DNA of 64,000 bases from Alcanivorax quisquiliarum (GTDB lineage Bacteria; Pseudomonadota; Gammaproteobacteria; Pseudomonadales; Alcanivoracaceae): positions 1 through 64,000 of the forward strand of contig NZ_JALKII010000009.1 in the NCBI RefSeq assembly GCF_023051175.1. The letters run 5' to 3'. Below are positions 42,840-52,623 of this stretch, in pieces (positions within the stretch are counted from its first letter, which is position 1; every line of letters begins with the position of its first letter). Under the pieces are notes generated by a model. The model did no database searches, was not told the origin of the DNA, and saw nothing but the letters and a program-made list of their open reading frames with translations. Made by a program: the position numbers and the translations under genes.

Positions 42840-42868
42840 AGATGCGGCTTGCCCACGCGCTTTTCAAG
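42840..42868 (-). promoter_or_regulatory. Sigma-32 (heat-shock) promoter of clpB
   Basis: Minus strand: CTTGAAA (42862-42868), 15-bp spacer, CGCATCT (42840-42846), close to the RpoH consensus CTTGAAA-N13-15-CCCATNT. It lies about 40 bp upstream of the clpB start, as expected. Confidence 0.82.
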
Positions 42869-43037
42869 GCATCGCCCACTTGATCGGGAGCGAACACAGT
42901 CTGTGCAGCGGGCAGCGGAATGGCATTGATCTGAAGCAAGCATCCTGCCTGGCTGGCGCCTCGGAGCGCTCGGACAGCGGCGCGCCCCGTGCAACCTCAA
43001 TGCACGCCGCCCATATTCCTGACATGTGGCGGCGCCG

Positions 43038-43805
43038 TCAATCCGCCAGCCAGACCAGGCTGGCAAAGCGTCCCGTCTCGCCCTCGTAGCGGTAGGAGTA
43101 AAAGCGCTCAAGATCGGAGGCGGTGCACAGCTCGCCGCCGCTTACCTCGATATTGCCGGCTGCCGCCAGCCGCTGGCAGGCAAGCTCGGCCAGGCTCATG
43201 CGCCAGTGATCAGGCTTGCTATCGGGCCGAAATGCGCTGCTGGCCCGTGGATCATCGCGCACGAACGCTTCCCGCACCTCGGCGCCCACCTGGTAGCATG
43301 GCTGCGAAATGGCCGGCCCCAGCCAGACGGACAACGGCTCGCCGCCTGGCGCCAGCAGCGCTGCGGTGCGCTCCAGAATACCGGCGTGCAGCCCGCGCCA
43401 GCCGGCGTGTACGGCGGCCACGGCGGTGCCGTCGGTGCGGGCAAACAACGCCGGGAGGCAATCGGCGGTGAGCACCACGCAAGGCCAGCCGGGTGTATTG
43501 CTCCATACGGCATCCGCTGCCACCTCGCCGGCGCCAGCCCGCACGATTTCCACGCCATGCACCTGCCGGAGCCAGTTCGGCGGGTGGGCGGTGCCCAGCA
43601 GTTTTTGCACATGGCGGCGGGCGCGCTCCACGCGGGCGGGATCATCGCCGGTGTTCAGGCCGAGGTTGAAGCCATGCCAGGGCGCGGGTGAATAATCGCC
43701 CAAGCGAGTGGTCACACAAGCCCGCACACGGGGATGGGGCTGCCAATCGGGCGTGAGCCAATCGCTCAGCGCGGGCAGCCCTTCCTGTGGCGGGCGCGGC
43801 ATCAT
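43038..43805 (-). CDS. pgeF: Peptidoglycan editing factor / multicopper-like (YfiH)
   Basis: A 255-residue member of the YfiH/PgeF (CNF1-like) family, linked to removal of wrongly incorporated L-Ser in peptidoglycan stems and to purine-nucleoside phosphorylase or laccase-like activity in some members. Metal-site motifs VVLTADCLP, VHAGWRGLH and GPAISQPCYQVG are present. Start ATG 43805 overlaps the rluD stop (ATGATG/TGA), so it is translated with rluD. The order rluD-pgeF-clpB is conserved in gammaproteobacteria. Confidence 0.93.
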   Translation of the reverse strand: MMPRPPQEGLPALSDWLTPDWQPHPRVRACVTTRLGDYSPAPWHGFNLGLNTGDDPARVERARRHVQKLLGTAHPPNWLRQVHGVEIVRAGAGEVAADAVWSNTPGWPCVVLTADCLPALFARTDGTAVAAVHAGWRGLHAGILERTAALLAPGGEPLSVWLGPAISQPCYQVGAEVREAFVRDDPRASSAFRPDSKPDHWRMSLAELACQRLAAAGNIEVSGGELCTASDLERFYSYRYEGETGRFASLVWLAD

Positions 43806-44773
43806 GCGTGCTGCTCCAGATCCGATTTCAGTGCCGCAATCAGGTGCTGGAAATCGGCCGGCATTGGCGCCTCGAATTCCATGTATTCGCCGCTGGCCGG
43901 ATGCACCAGCCCGAGCTTGCGGGCATGCAGGGCCTGGCGGCGAAAGCGCTGAAGCGCGTCGCGCAGCTCGGCACTGGCGCCCGCTGGCACCCGCATCCGG
44001 CCGCCATATACCGGATCGCCCACCAGCGGGTAGCGCACGTGTGCCATATGTACGCGAATCTGGTGTGTGCGCCCGGTTTCCAGTTGCACCCGTGTGTGGG
44101 TGTGGCCGCGAAAGCGCTGGATCAGCCGATAGTGGGTCACGGCCGGCTTGCCATCGGGCACCACGGCCTGGCGCTTGCGATCCTGCGGATGGCGGCCAAT
44201 GGGAGCCTCGACCACGCCGCCGCCGGTCATCACGCCGACACACACCGCCTCGTATTCCCGATAGAGTGATTTGTCTTGCAGCTGATCTACCAATGAGGCG
44301 TGCGCCTCCAGCGTGCGCGCCACCACCATCAGGCCGGTGGTTTCCCTGTCCAGCCGGTGCACGATGCCGGCCCTGGGCAGGCTAGCCTGCCGCTCGTCCA
44401 GATGCAGCAGCCCGTTGAGCAGGGTGCCATCGTGATGCCCGGCGGCGGGGTGCACTACCAGCCCGGCCGGTTTGTTGATCACCAGCAGGTGCTCGTCTTC
44501 ATATACCACGGGCAGCTCCACAGGCTGGGCGCTGTCGGGCACTTCTATCTCAAGCTCGGCATCAATAACGAGCTCTTCCGAGCCTACCAGCTTGTCTTTC
44601 GGCTTGGCCGGGCGCCCGTTCACCGTGAGCGCGCCACTCTTGATCCAGGTTTGCAGGCGCGAGCGGGAATAACTGTCGAACAGCTCGGCAGCGACCTGAT
44701 CCACACGCTGGCCGGCGTGCTCTGGCGTCGCCCGTGCGGCAAGCTGAATCTTCTCGGTGGGGGGTTGTCCCAT
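43802..44773 (-). CDS. rluD: 23S rRNA pseudouridine synthase
   Basis: RluD makes pseudouridines at 1911, 1915 and 1917 in helix 69 of 23S rRNA. The 323-residue protein has an N-terminal S4 RNA-binding domain (about 15-80) and the catalytic domain with Asp in AGIVHRLDRETTGLMVVA. It overlaps pgeF and is divergent from bamD, which is the usual gammaproteobacterial layout and supports the RluD call over other RluA-type enzymes. Confidence 0.94.
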   Translation of the reverse strand: MGQPPTEKIQLAARATPEHAGQRVDQVAAELFDSYSRSRLQTWIKSGALTVNGRPAKPKDKLVGSEELVIDAELEIEVPDSAQPVELPVVYEDEHLLVINKPAGLVVHPAAGHHDGTLLNGLLHLDERQASLPRAGIVHRLDRETTGLMVVARTLEAHASLVDQLQDKSLYREYEAVCVGVMTGGGVVEAPIGRHPQDRKRQAVVPDGKPAVTHYRLIQRFRGHTHTRVQLETGRTHQIRVHMAHVRYPLVGDPVYGGRMRVPAGASAELRDALQRFRRQALHARKLGLVHPASGEYMEFEAPMPADFQHLIAALKSDLEQHA

Positions 44774-44950
44774 ATGTCTGTATCGTCCGTCTGGTGCTGC
44801 ATGGGTGCCGGGGCTGCTCTCGGGCCGCCAGCCGGCTGATTTTCGGCGCCTGTTAAGATGCCGGGCGGGATGTGCTTAAATAAGCCGCGTCCGCAGCGGC
44901 CATTGTAACGCCTGCTGCGGTAACGCCAGCAATGCCAAACTCAGGTGACC

Positions 44951-45784
44951 ATGCGCGCATATACTGTTCTCTTGTCCTCGGTACTTATTTCATCCGCTCT
45001 GCTTGTCAGCGGCTGCTCCAGCACGCCCAAGGAGCGCCCCGAGCGCACCGAGGCGCAGCAGTATGAAGAGGTGCGTCGGCAGATCGAACGCAACAACTTC
45101 CTCACCGCCATCGACGAGCTGCGCGAACTCGAGGCCCGCTTCCCTTACGGGGATTTTGCCGAACAGGCGCAGCTGGATCTGATCTACACCCAGTACAGGG
45201 CGCTGGACTATCCGGCCGCTGTTGCCTCCGCCACGCGCTTCCTGCGCAACTACCCTACTAACGAGCACCTGGATTATGTGCTTTATATGAAGGGCGTGGC
45301 CAATTACAACCTGGAGCGCGGGCTGTTCGATCGCATTGTACGCAGCGACAAGGCGTCACGCGATCTGGATGCCTGGCGTGATGCGTTCACGGACTTCCAG
45401 GAGCTGGTCAGCCGCTTCCCGGATAGCCAATATGCGCCGGATGCCCGCGCCCGGATGGTACATATCCGCAACCAGCTGGCCGAGCACGAGCTGCACGCGG
45501 CGCGTTACTATGCGCGCCGGGGGGCTTATGTGGCGGCCGTCGCCCGGGCGCGGGAAGTCGTTATCCATTATCAGGAAACGCCTTCCGTGGAAGAAGCGCT
45601 GGCGATCATGAGCCGGGCGTATCGTTCTCTGGGTGAGCAGGCGCTGTCGGATCGCAGCCTAGCGGTGCTGCGCCACAACTGGCCGGAGAGCGATTATCTG
45701 AGCCGGGGCCAGGTGCAGCTCTCATGGTGGCCAAGCGACGGCGGGCGCGGTCTGCTGAGCCTGTTAACCTTCGATTTGCTGTGA
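44951..45784 (+). CDS. bamD: Outer-membrane assembly lipoprotein BamD
   Basis: An essential BAM complex lipoprotein that works with BamA in inserting outer-membrane proteins. The 277-residue protein has a lipobox (LLVSGCSS), then five TPR-like units (EQAQLDLIYTQYRALDYPAA, EALAIMSRAYRSLGEQ). ATG 44951 is chosen because AGG lies 5 nt upstream; a GTG two codons earlier is the alternative. It is divergent from rluD. Confidence 0.96.
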   Translation: MRAYTVLLSSVLISSALLVSGCSSTPKERPERTEAQQYEEVRRQIERNNFLTAIDELRELEARFPYGDFAEQAQLDLIYTQYRALDYPAAVASATRFLRNYPTNEHLDYVLYMKGVANYNLERGLFDRIVRSDKASRDLDAWRDAFTDFQELVSRFPDSQYAPDARARMVHIRNQLAEHELHAARYYARRGAYVAAVARAREVVIHYQETPSVEEALAIMSRAYRSLGEQALSDRSLAVLRHNWPESDYLSRGQVQLSWWPSDGGRGLLSLLTFDLL

Positions 45785-45856
45785 GGCGTCAACTCTCACG
45801 GCGATCCTCACGGCTCCTCTCATGACACGCTGCCCAGCACGTATTGCGGCAATTAT

Positions 45857-45883
45857 CACGGGCGCAAACCGGCTGCGCCCGTG
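45857..45883. terminator. Shared hairpin between bamD and nadE
   Basis: CACGGGCGCA and TGCGCCCGTG form a perfect 10-bp stem with a 7-nt loop, between two convergent genes (stops at 45784 and 45901). T runs are poor on both sides. Likely a bidirectional terminator. Confidence 0.7.
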
Positions 45884-45900
45884 TGTGGTAGCAACGCGGC

Positions 45901-47529
45901 CTAGTCGCCCGGCCGCCAGCCGTTGGTGATCGGGTAGCGGCGATCCTTGCCGAACGCCCGCAAGGTCACACGCGGCCCCACCGCCGCCTGCTGCCGCTTG
46001 TATTCGTTGCGATCCACCATCTTCACCACGCGGTACACCGTCTCGCGATCATAGCCAGCCCGGATCACAGCCTCGGCACTGCAATCCTGCTCCACATACA
46101 GCTCCAGAATGGCATCCAGCACCGGGTAATCCGGCAGGCTGTCCTGGTCTTTCTGATCCGGGGCCAGCTCTGCGGACGGCGGCCGCTCGATCACTCGCAG
46201 GGGAATCACCTCGTGGCCGGCCTTCTGATTGCGGTAACGCGACAGCTCGTAAACACGCGTCTTGAACACGTCCTTGAGCACCGAAAAGCCGCCCGCCATG
46301 TCGCCATACAAGGTGGTGTAGCCCACCGCCAGCTCGCTCTTGTTGCCGGTGGTGAGCACCACATGGCCCAGCTTGTTGGACAGCGCCATCAGCAGCACGC
46401 CGCGACAGCGCGCCTGAAGGTTCTCTTCGGTGGCATCTGCCGGGGTACCGGTGAAGCTGGCGGAGAGGGTTTCCATGAAGGCATCGAACATCGGTTCGAT
46501 AGGCAGCTCCCGGTAGTTCACCTTGAGGGTGCGGGCCTGCGCGGCGGCATCTTCGCGGCTGATGTCGGCGGTGTAACGAAACGACATCATCACCGCTTCA
46601 ACGCGCTCCGGCCCCAGCGCATCCGTGGCAATTGCCAGCGTGAGCGCGGAATCAATGCCGCCCGACAATCCCAGCAGCGCGCCCTTGAAGCCGTTCTTGT
46701 TGACGTAATCACGCACCGCCAGCACCAACGCACGGTAGGTGCTTTCGTTATCGTCCGGAATGCCCAGCCGCTCGCCCGCCAGCACCAGCCGGTTGCCGGC
46801 ATCGCGAGTGATGTCCACGGGGATCAGCGCCTCTTCGAAGAAACCGCCCTGCGCCACCACCTCGCCCCGGTTATCCATGGCAAAGGAGCCGCCATCAAAT
46901 ACCAGCTCATCCTGGCCACCGACAAGGTTGGCGTAGATCACCGGCACGCCGTTATCGCGCGCCCGTGCCTGCACATGCTCCAGACGCTCGCTATGCTTTC
47001 CCTCACGAAATGGCGAGGCATTGAGATTGAGCAGCAGCTCTGCTCCGGCGGCGCGCGCAGCAGCCGCTGGCCCCGGATGCCAGACATCTTCACAAACGGT
47101 AAGCCCGATTTTCAGGCCCTGAAATTCAAACACGCGGGCCTGATCGCCCGGCTGGAAATAGCGTTTTTCATCGAATACACGGAAGTTCGGCAGGCAGTGC
47201 TTGTAGTATTCCAGCGCCGGGCTTTTCTGGCCTGGCTGCACCAGGCCCGCGACGTTGTAACGCACTCCGTTGCGCACGCCGGGATAGCCCAGCACCAGAG
47301 GCGTTTCCACCGCAGCGGCAATCTGTGCCAACGCATCCACTATTCGCGTATTGAGGCTCGGCCTGAGCAGCAAATCCTGCGGCGGGTAGCCGGTCAGGGC
47401 CAGCTCGGGAAAGAGCACCAGATCAGCACCCAACAGGCGCCTGGCTTCGTTGGTGGCCGCAATGACCTTCTCTGCGTTGCCCTCAATATCGCCAACCAGC
47501 ATATTCTGCTGGGCAATCACCACTCGCAT
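45901..47529 (-). CDS. nadE: Glutamine-dependent NAD+ synthetase
   Basis: A 542-residue two-domain enzyme that makes NAD+ from deamido-NAD+ using ammonia from glutamine. The N-terminal nitrilase-like glutaminase has its triad: Glu in LVLFPELALTGYPP, Lys in YKHCLPNF and Cys in GLTVCEDVW. The C-terminal synthetase has the ATP loop LGLSGGIDSALT. All are intact. It is convergent with bamD. Confidence 0.97.
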   Translation of the reverse strand: MRVVIAQQNMLVGDIEGNAEKVIAATNEARRLLGADLVLFPELALTGYPPQDLLLRPSLNTRIVDALAQIAAAVETPLVLGYPGVRNGVRYNVAGLVQPGQKSPALEYYKHCLPNFRVFDEKRYFQPGDQARVFEFQGLKIGLTVCEDVWHPGPAAAARAAGAELLLNLNASPFREGKHSERLEHVQARARDNGVPVIYANLVGGQDELVFDGGSFAMDNRGEVVAQGGFFEEALIPVDITRDAGNRLVLAGERLGIPDDNESTYRALVLAVRDYVNKNGFKGALLGLSGGIDSALTLAIATDALGPERVEAVMMSFRYTADISREDAAAQARTLKVNYRELPIEPMFDAFMETLSASFTGTPADATEENLQARCRGVLLMALSNKLGHVVLTTGNKSELAVGYTTLYGDMAGGFSVLKDVFKTRVYELSRYRNQKAGHEVIPLRVIERPPSAELAPDQKDQDSLPDYPVLDAILELYVEQDCSAEAVIRAGYDRETVYRVVKMVDRNEYKRQQAAVGPRVTLRAFGKDRRYPITNGWRPGD

Positions 47530-47712
47530 CCTCTACCTGCCTTCTGCTCTGGTGGAAGCGGCGATTGTAACCCGGCTATGGTCGAATTACCGCACCAGCG
47601 CAGGGTTGCAGCGGCGCCCGGTTCCATGGAACCTTATGCCTGCGCTGCAAAAGCCGCCTGCCGTCGCGCTGCGAGGCAGATGATAACGATACTACCGGGA
47701 GATCCCGCTCAC

Positions 47713-47946
47713 ATGGGGCTGATACGACTGCTGCTGCTTGCGTTGCTGCTGTACCTGATCTGGCGGCTGATACGGGGTATTTTTTCACCTCGCCAGCCGG
47801 CGAGCCCGCCACCGGCAGCCGAGCGCATGCTGCGCTGCACGCACTGTGGTGTGAATGTACCCGAGCGAGAATGCCTGCATCGAGCGGGGCACACCTTCTG
47901 CTCTCCCGAGCATCACCGCGCCTGGCTGGAACAGCGGCGTGACTGA
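47713..47946 (+). CDS. PP0621-family small membrane protein
   Basis: A 77-residue protein with one N-terminal membrane helix (MGLIRLLLLALLLYLIWRLI) and a C-terminal zinc-knuckle-like segment RCTHCGVNVPERECLHR plus FCSPEHHRAWL (four Cys, several His). This matches the PP0621 family, which in pseudomonads lies just upstream of pilS, as here. The role is unknown. Its end overlaps the pilS start. GGGAG lies 11 nt before the ATG. Confidence 0.85.
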   Translation: MGLIRLLLLALLLYLIWRLIRGIFSPRQPASPPPAAERMLRCTHCGVNVPERECLHRAGHTFCSPEHHRAWLEQRRD

Positions 47947-49519
47947 GCTGCTGTTCCCTGCCCCGGCTTCGCAGCGCTGGACGCCCACGCGGGTCTACGC
48001 CACCTACCGCATCGTGCTGTCCAGCCTGCTGGTGGTGCTGTTCTTTCTGACCAGCGCCCCAACGCCGCTTGTGGGGGAATACAGCCCGCAGCTTTATTTT
48101 TATACCAGCACGTTTTATCTGGCGCTGACATGGCTCTCGGTGCTGCTGCGCGGCGCGCCGACGCGGGCACGTGTCACCGTGCCGCTATTGCCGATCCTGA
48201 TTGATGTGCTGGTATTGACCCTGCTGATCCACGCCAGCGGCGGCATCCAGAGCAGCCTCACGGTGCTGATGCTGGTCACCGTCGCGGCGGCCAGTATCGT
48301 GCTGCCCGGCCGGCTGGGCCTGCTTTCCGCGGCGGTGGCTACGCTTGCGATGATGCTGGAGCAGTTTTTCTTTTCGCTGAGCAGCAACCTGGATAATCCG
48401 TTCCACCTCACCGAATCCGCTACCCTTGGCGTGGCCTTTTTTGCCGTGGCACTGATTACCCGGCAGGTGGCTCAGCGGCTGGCGCAAAGTGAAGCGCTGG
48501 CCGCAAGGCAGCATCAGGCGATCCAGCAACTGGAAGCGCTGAACCGGCAGGTGGTCGAGCGCATGCGCACCGGCGTGCTGGTGTTTGATGGTTTCTTCAT
48601 GACGCAACTTTGCAACCGTTCTGCACAGGAGCTGCTGGCTGGTATCGATTCGCAGAAGCAGCTGCCGGAATTCCTGATCCAGCATTATCAATTGTGGGAG
48701 ACAGACCCGTCCCAGCCCTTGCCGCCCATTGCGTCGCACGGTGCCCGCCCTGAGCTGGATGTGCGTTTTGCGCCGCTGGACAGCGGCGAGGATCATCTCA
48801 CCATCGCTTTTATCGAAGACCGTGCGCGGCTGGTTCAGGAAGCCCAGCAACTGAAGATGGCGTCGCTGGGCCGCATGTCGGCCACCATTGCTCATGAGAT
48901 CCGCAACCCCCTCAGCGCGATCAACCATGCCGCCGAGCTGCTGGAAGAAGGCCTGCCGAAAGAAGCGGAAGACCAGAAGCTGCTGGCTATCATTCAACGC
49001 CACGTCTCGCGGGTGAACAGCATCATCACCGATATTCTCGGCCTGTCGCGGCGGGAGCCCACCCAGGCACAACGAATCAGCCTGCACGCCGCACTCTCCG
49101 CGTGCATCACCCGCTGGCAGGAGCAAGGGCATGATCCAGCCCGGCTGCGTGTGCGCGTGCCGGAGACGCTCCCGGAAATCCGCTTCGATGCCCGGCAGCT
49201 GGAACAGGTGCTGGATAACCTGCTCAACAACGCCCGCTTGCACGGCGGCGAGGGGCCAATCGAAATCAGCAGCGGCTATCACACCGCCGGCGGCCTGCCC
49301 TGGGTGCGCATTCGCGACCATGGCCCCGGCGTGCCCGCGGAGGCACGGGATAATCTGTTCGAGCCTTTCTTTACCACATCACGAGATGGCACCGGCCTGG
49401 GGTTGTTTGTGTGCCGGGGCTTTTGTGAAAGCCATCAGGCACGGCTGGATTTCGAGCCGGCCGAACCTGGCGCCAGCTTCGTGATAACCTTCGCCCATCC
49501 GGATCGGGTATTTCAATGA
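47939..49519 (+). CDS. pilS: Sensor kinase PilS
   Basis: The sensor of the PilS/PilR two-component system that controls type IV pilin transcription. Six membrane segments occupy about residues 20-190 (RIVLSSLLVVLFFLT ...). A PAS-like region follows. The H-box is SATIAHEIRNPLSAINHAAE and the ATP-binding motifs are NLLNNARLHGG, DHGPGVP and GTGLGLFVC. The likely start is GTG 47939, overlapping the preceding gene by 8 bp; a longer upstream frame lies inside that gene. It overlaps pilR by 4 bp. Confidence 0.93.
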   Translation: MTELLFPAPASQRWTPTRVYATYRIVLSSLLVVLFFLTSAPTPLVGEYSPQLYFYTSTFYLALTWLSVLLRGAPTRARVTVPLLPILIDVLVLTLLIHASGGIQSSLTVLMLVTVAAASIVLPGRLGLLSAAVATLAMMLEQFFFSLSSNLDNPFHLTESATLGVAFFAVALITRQVAQRLAQSEALAARQHQAIQQLEALNRQVVERMRTGVLVFDGFFMTQLCNRSAQELLAGIDSQKQLPEFLIQHYQLWETDPSQPLPPIASHGARPELDVRFAPLDSGEDHLTIAFIEDRARLVQEAQQLKMASLGRMSATIAHEIRNPLSAINHAAELLEEGLPKEAEDQKLLAIIQRHVSRVNSIITDILGLSRREPTQAQRISLHAALSACITRWQEQGHDPARLRVRVPETLPEIRFDARQLEQVLDNLLNNARLHGGEGPIEISSGYHTAGGLPWVRIRDHGPGVPAEARDNLFEPFFTTSRDGTGLGLFVCRGFCESHQARLDFEPAEPGASFVITFAHPDRVFQ

Positions 49520-50904
49520 CCAATACAAGAAGACAGATACTGGTAGTCGACGACGAAGCCGACCTGCGGGAGCTGCTCGTCATCACACTGGGGCGCATGA
49601 AGCTGGATGCACAGGCAGTGGGGACTGTCAGCGAAGCGCGCCGGGCATTGCAGGAGCACAGCTTCGATCTCTGCCTGACAGATATGAACCTGCCCGATGG
49701 CGACGGCATCGAGCTGGTGCGCCATATCACGCAACAATTACCGGAATTGCCTGTGGCCATGATCACTGCCTACGGCAATATGGAAACCGCCACCCTGGCG
49801 ATGAAAGAAGGCGCTTATGATTTCATCGCCAAGCCCGTTACCCTGGATCGGCTACGCCGCCTGATCGATGATGGCCTGGGCATTCGAGACAAAGCCCCCT
49901 CCCCCACCGGCAGCGAACAGCTGATCGGCAACGCACCGGCGATGCAACAATTGCGCGAGCAGATCGCCAAGCTGGCACGCAGCCAGGCGCCGATTTATAT
50001 CAGCGGCGAATCCGGCACCGGCAAGGAGCGCGTCGCACGCCTGATTCACATGCTAGGCCCGCGCCACGAAAAACCGTTCATTGCGGTGAACTGCGGCGCC
50101 ATCCCTTCCGAGCTGATGGAAAGCGAATTTTTCGGCCATCGCAAAGGCAGTTTTACCGGCGCGTTCGAAGATCGCAAAGGGCTGTTTCGCGAAGCCGATG
50201 GCGGCACGCTGTTTCTGGATGAAGTGGCCGACCTGCCGCTGCACATGCAAGTAAAACTGCTGCGCGCCATTCAGGAAAAAAGCATCCGCCCGGTGGGTGA
50301 AGCGCACGAATTCGAGGTCAATATCCGCATCGTCTGCGCAACTCACAAGGATCTCGCGGAAGAAGTGGTGCAAGGCCGGTTCCGGCAGGATCTCTACTAC
50401 CGGCTCAATGTCATCGAAACCCGCGTGCCACCGTTACGCGAGCGCCCTGAAGACATCCCGCTGCTGGTGGAACACATCATGGCGCGGCTCTGCGATCAAT
50501 GGCAGATGCCCCAGCCCAGCCTCAGCCGGGCAGCGCGGGATGCGCTGCGGGAATATGCGTTCCCCGGCAACGTGCGCGAGCTGGAAAATATTCTTGAGCG
50601 CGCCCTGACCCTTGCCGATGGCCCGGAAATCAACGAGCGACATTTGCAGTTACGCGCGCCGGTCGAACGTGCGCCGGGCCAGCAGGACGCCCCGCGGGAA
50701 GCAGGCAGGCCAGCCAACCAGACGCTGGAAGATTATCTGCAGGAGATCGAGAAACGCGAAATCCTGCGCGCCCTGGACACCACGCTCTGGAACCGCACCG
50801 CCGCCGCGAAGAAACTCGGCATGACGTTTCGTTCGTTGCGTTACCGGCTGAAGAAACTGGGGCTCGATCAGGGCGGCGATGAGGACGAGGGCGAGAGCGA
50901 ATAA
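49516..50904 (+). CDS. pilR: Response regulator PilR, NtrC family
   Basis: A 462-residue sigma-54 activator. The receiver domain has VVDDEADLRELL and the phospho-acceptor Asp in LCLTDMNLPDGDG. The AAA+ domain carries GESGTGKER, the loop GSFTGAFEDRKG (Ser variant of GAFTGA, usual for PilR) and GGTLFLDEVADLP. The C-terminal Fis-type HTH has AAKKLGMTFRSLRYRLKKLG. It overlaps pilS and converges with thiO, with a 37-bp overlap of coding ends. Confidence 0.95.
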   Translation: MTNTRRQILVVDDEADLRELLVITLGRMKLDAQAVGTVSEARRALQEHSFDLCLTDMNLPDGDGIELVRHITQQLPELPVAMITAYGNMETATLAMKEGAYDFIAKPVTLDRLRRLIDDGLGIRDKAPSPTGSEQLIGNAPAMQQLREQIAKLARSQAPIYISGESGTGKERVARLIHMLGPRHEKPFIAVNCGAIPSELMESEFFGHRKGSFTGAFEDRKGLFREADGGTLFLDEVADLPLHMQVKLLRAIQEKSIRPVGEAHEFEVNIRIVCATHKDLAEEVVQGRFRQDLYYRLNVIETRVPPLRERPEDIPLLVEHIMARLCDQWQMPQPSLSRAARDALREYAFPGNVRELENILERALTLADGPEINERHLQLRAPVERAPGQQDAPREAGRPANQTLEDYLQEIEKREILRALDTTLWNRTAAAKKLGMTFRSLRYRLKKLGLDQGGDEDEGESE

Positions 50905-51944
50905 GGCGCAGGATCAATCGCTGGCGTCTCGCCCATGATCAACGCAGCCATGATCTCGGCACTGGCGGGGGCGCACACAAGGCCATTGCGGTAGTGGCCG
51001 GTGGCGATGAACAGGCCGGGGTTTCCCGGCACTTCGCTCAGAAAAGGACAATCACGGGGGCTGCCGGGCCGCAGGCCGGCCCAGTGGGCTTCCGGCTCAA
51101 TCCCTGCCAGCGGCGGCCACAGATTGCGCGCCACCGATTCGAGCTGCCCATAAGCTGCCGCCGACGGCCGCTGATCAAACACCCCAGGCAACACCGTCGA
51201 GCCCACCAGCATACGGCCGTCCCGACGAGGAATGAGGTAGCCACTGTCGCGCAGGATCATGCAGCGGGGCGCAGGCACCGCGGCAGGATACAGCAGCATC
51301 TCGCCTTTGACCGGTATAACCGGCAACCTCAGGCCCAACGGTGCCAGTAGCGGCGCTGACCACGCCCCGGCACTGATCAGCACACGCCCCGCCTGCACCA
51401 TGCCGCGAGGGGTCTGTAAGCGCCAACCATGCTGGCACCGCTCAATGGCCAGCACTGGCTGATCTTCGACAAACACGCCCGCCTGATGAAGCAAGCGAAC
51501 AAGGCCCGCAACAAGACGCGGGTTGCGAATATGCCCCACTTGCGGCATCCAGAGCGCACCTTCGCCGCTCAGGCGCGGCTCGATCTGCCCCGCATCAACC
51601 ATGCACAACTTGATCTCTTGCCGGGCAGCCCATCGCATCGCCTCCGGCCGATCATCCACGCTCGGCATCAGCAAGCCAGATGGCGAGACTTCCAGACCTG
51701 GCAGGTGCTGCTGCCCGAGGCGCTCGTCCAGCGCCAGGTATGCGCGTTGCGCGTTCATGGTGAGCGCCGTCAGGGCTGCTGAATAGCGCCAGGGAAACAA
51801 GGGAGACAGGATGCCGCCGCCGGCCCAGGATGCTGGCGGGCGGGACATTGGCTGATCGAATACCTGCACGGTGGCGCCTTGATCAATGAGCTTCAGCGCC
51901 GTGAGTAATCCAATCACGCCACCACCGATAATTCCGACATCCAT
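50868..51944 (-). CDS. thiO: Glycine oxidase ThiO
   Basis: A 358-residue FAD enzyme that oxidises glycine to the iminoglycine used for the thiazole of thiamine. The ADP-binding motif GIIGGGVIGLLTALKLIDQG is at the N-terminus, and GLRPGSP and FIATGHYRNGLVCAP near the end match ThiO. The gene lies between pilR and pilE, as in related genomes. It could also be another D-amino-acid-oxidase-like enzyme, but the match favours ThiO. Confidence 0.85.
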   Translation of the reverse strand: MDVGIIGGGVIGLLTALKLIDQGATVQVFDQPMSRPPASWAGGGILSPLFPWRYSAALTALTMNAQRAYLALDERLGQQHLPGLEVSPSGLLMPSVDDRPEAMRWAARQEIKLCMVDAGQIEPRLSGEGALWMPQVGHIRNPRLVAGLVRLLHQAGVFVEDQPVLAIERCQHGWRLQTPRGMVQAGRVLISAGAWSAPLLAPLGLRLPVIPVKGEMLLYPAAVPAPRCMILRDSGYLIPRRDGRMLVGSTVLPGVFDQRPSAAAYGQLESVARNLWPPLAGIEPEAHWAGLRPGSPRDCPFLSEVPGNPGLFIATGHYRNGLVCAPASAEIMAALIMGETPAIDPAPYSLSPSSSSPP

Positions 51945-52065
51945 TAAAAGAAGCTCCGGTGCCCTGGCGGCAAAAAAATAGCGCGAGTGAGTGCGTTCAC
52001 TTGAATTCTACCTCACTCGCGACGTCACTGGAGCCGTTGTCGAGTTCACCGATGCTAAACGGCAG

Positions 52066-52479
52066 CTACTCCCAGGCAGGGTCAGTCCCGATGACGCACC
52101 CGCTATCACTGCTCTTCTTGATACAGGCCTCACCACGATGATTGATTGCCATCGCCCCCATACCGGACTGCGCCCCAATGGGCTGCGCGGTGATGATCAG
52201 CGTCTGGCCACCATTGCCCACCTGAACCTGGAAAGTGTAGCGCGGGGAATTCTGCAGATTCGCTGGCAACGTAAAACCGGTGTAACTAAACCGTTGGGAA
52301 CGCCAATTTTCCGCTGACGCCAGGGAGGCCATCAATTGCCCCTGCGCTCTTGATTGCTCGCTATTTTGCACATACCGGCTATAGGCCGGCAGCGCAACTG
52401 CAGCCAGTATCGCAATAATAAGCACTACAATCAGCAGCTCTACAAAGGTAAAGCCGCTCTGGGCCCGCTGTGATGACAT
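52066..52479 (-). CDS. pilE: Type IV minor pilin PilE-like
   Basis: A 137-residue prepilin. The leader peptide ends with the prepilin-peptidase site in AQSG/FTFVELLIVVLIIAIL, followed by the hydrophobic helix with Glu5. A C-terminal disulfide pair (Cys in EACIKK and GCVIG) is consistent with PilE or other minor pilins. GGGGGAATAAC precedes ATG 52479. It is separated from the main minor-pilin operon by fimT, which is on the other strand. Confidence 0.92.
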   Translation of the reverse strand: MSSQRAQSGFTFVELLIVVLIIAILAAVALPAYSRYVQNSEQSRAQGQLMASLASAENWRSQRFSYTGFTLPANLQNSPRYTFQVQVGNGGQTLIITAQPIGAQSGMGAMAINHRGEACIKKSSDSGCVIGTDPAWE

Positions 52480-52623
52480 GTTATTCCCCCAAATTAAGTC
52501 ATTGCTTACAAAAAATAGAGGCAACCGCTGACATAATTTTAACTTTATGGCTGACAGCAGGCACTGCTTGGCTTCGCTAAGGTGTGAGGCTCCAACCGGA
52601 TACCATTACAGCGCGCGGCCATC

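Noticed and set aside
41391-42929. 512-codon plus-strand ORF opposite clpB
   Set aside because: Antisense of clpB, Phe/His/Gln-rich, no start signal.
44774-44950. tRNA or small RNA between rluD and bamD
   Set aside because: No cloverleaf or conserved RNA fold was evident; likely just a divergent promoter region.
46213-47712. Front part of a 577-codon plus-strand ORF opposite nadE
   Set aside because: Only the final 77 codons (from 47713) are a real PP0621-type gene; the rest mirrors nadE.
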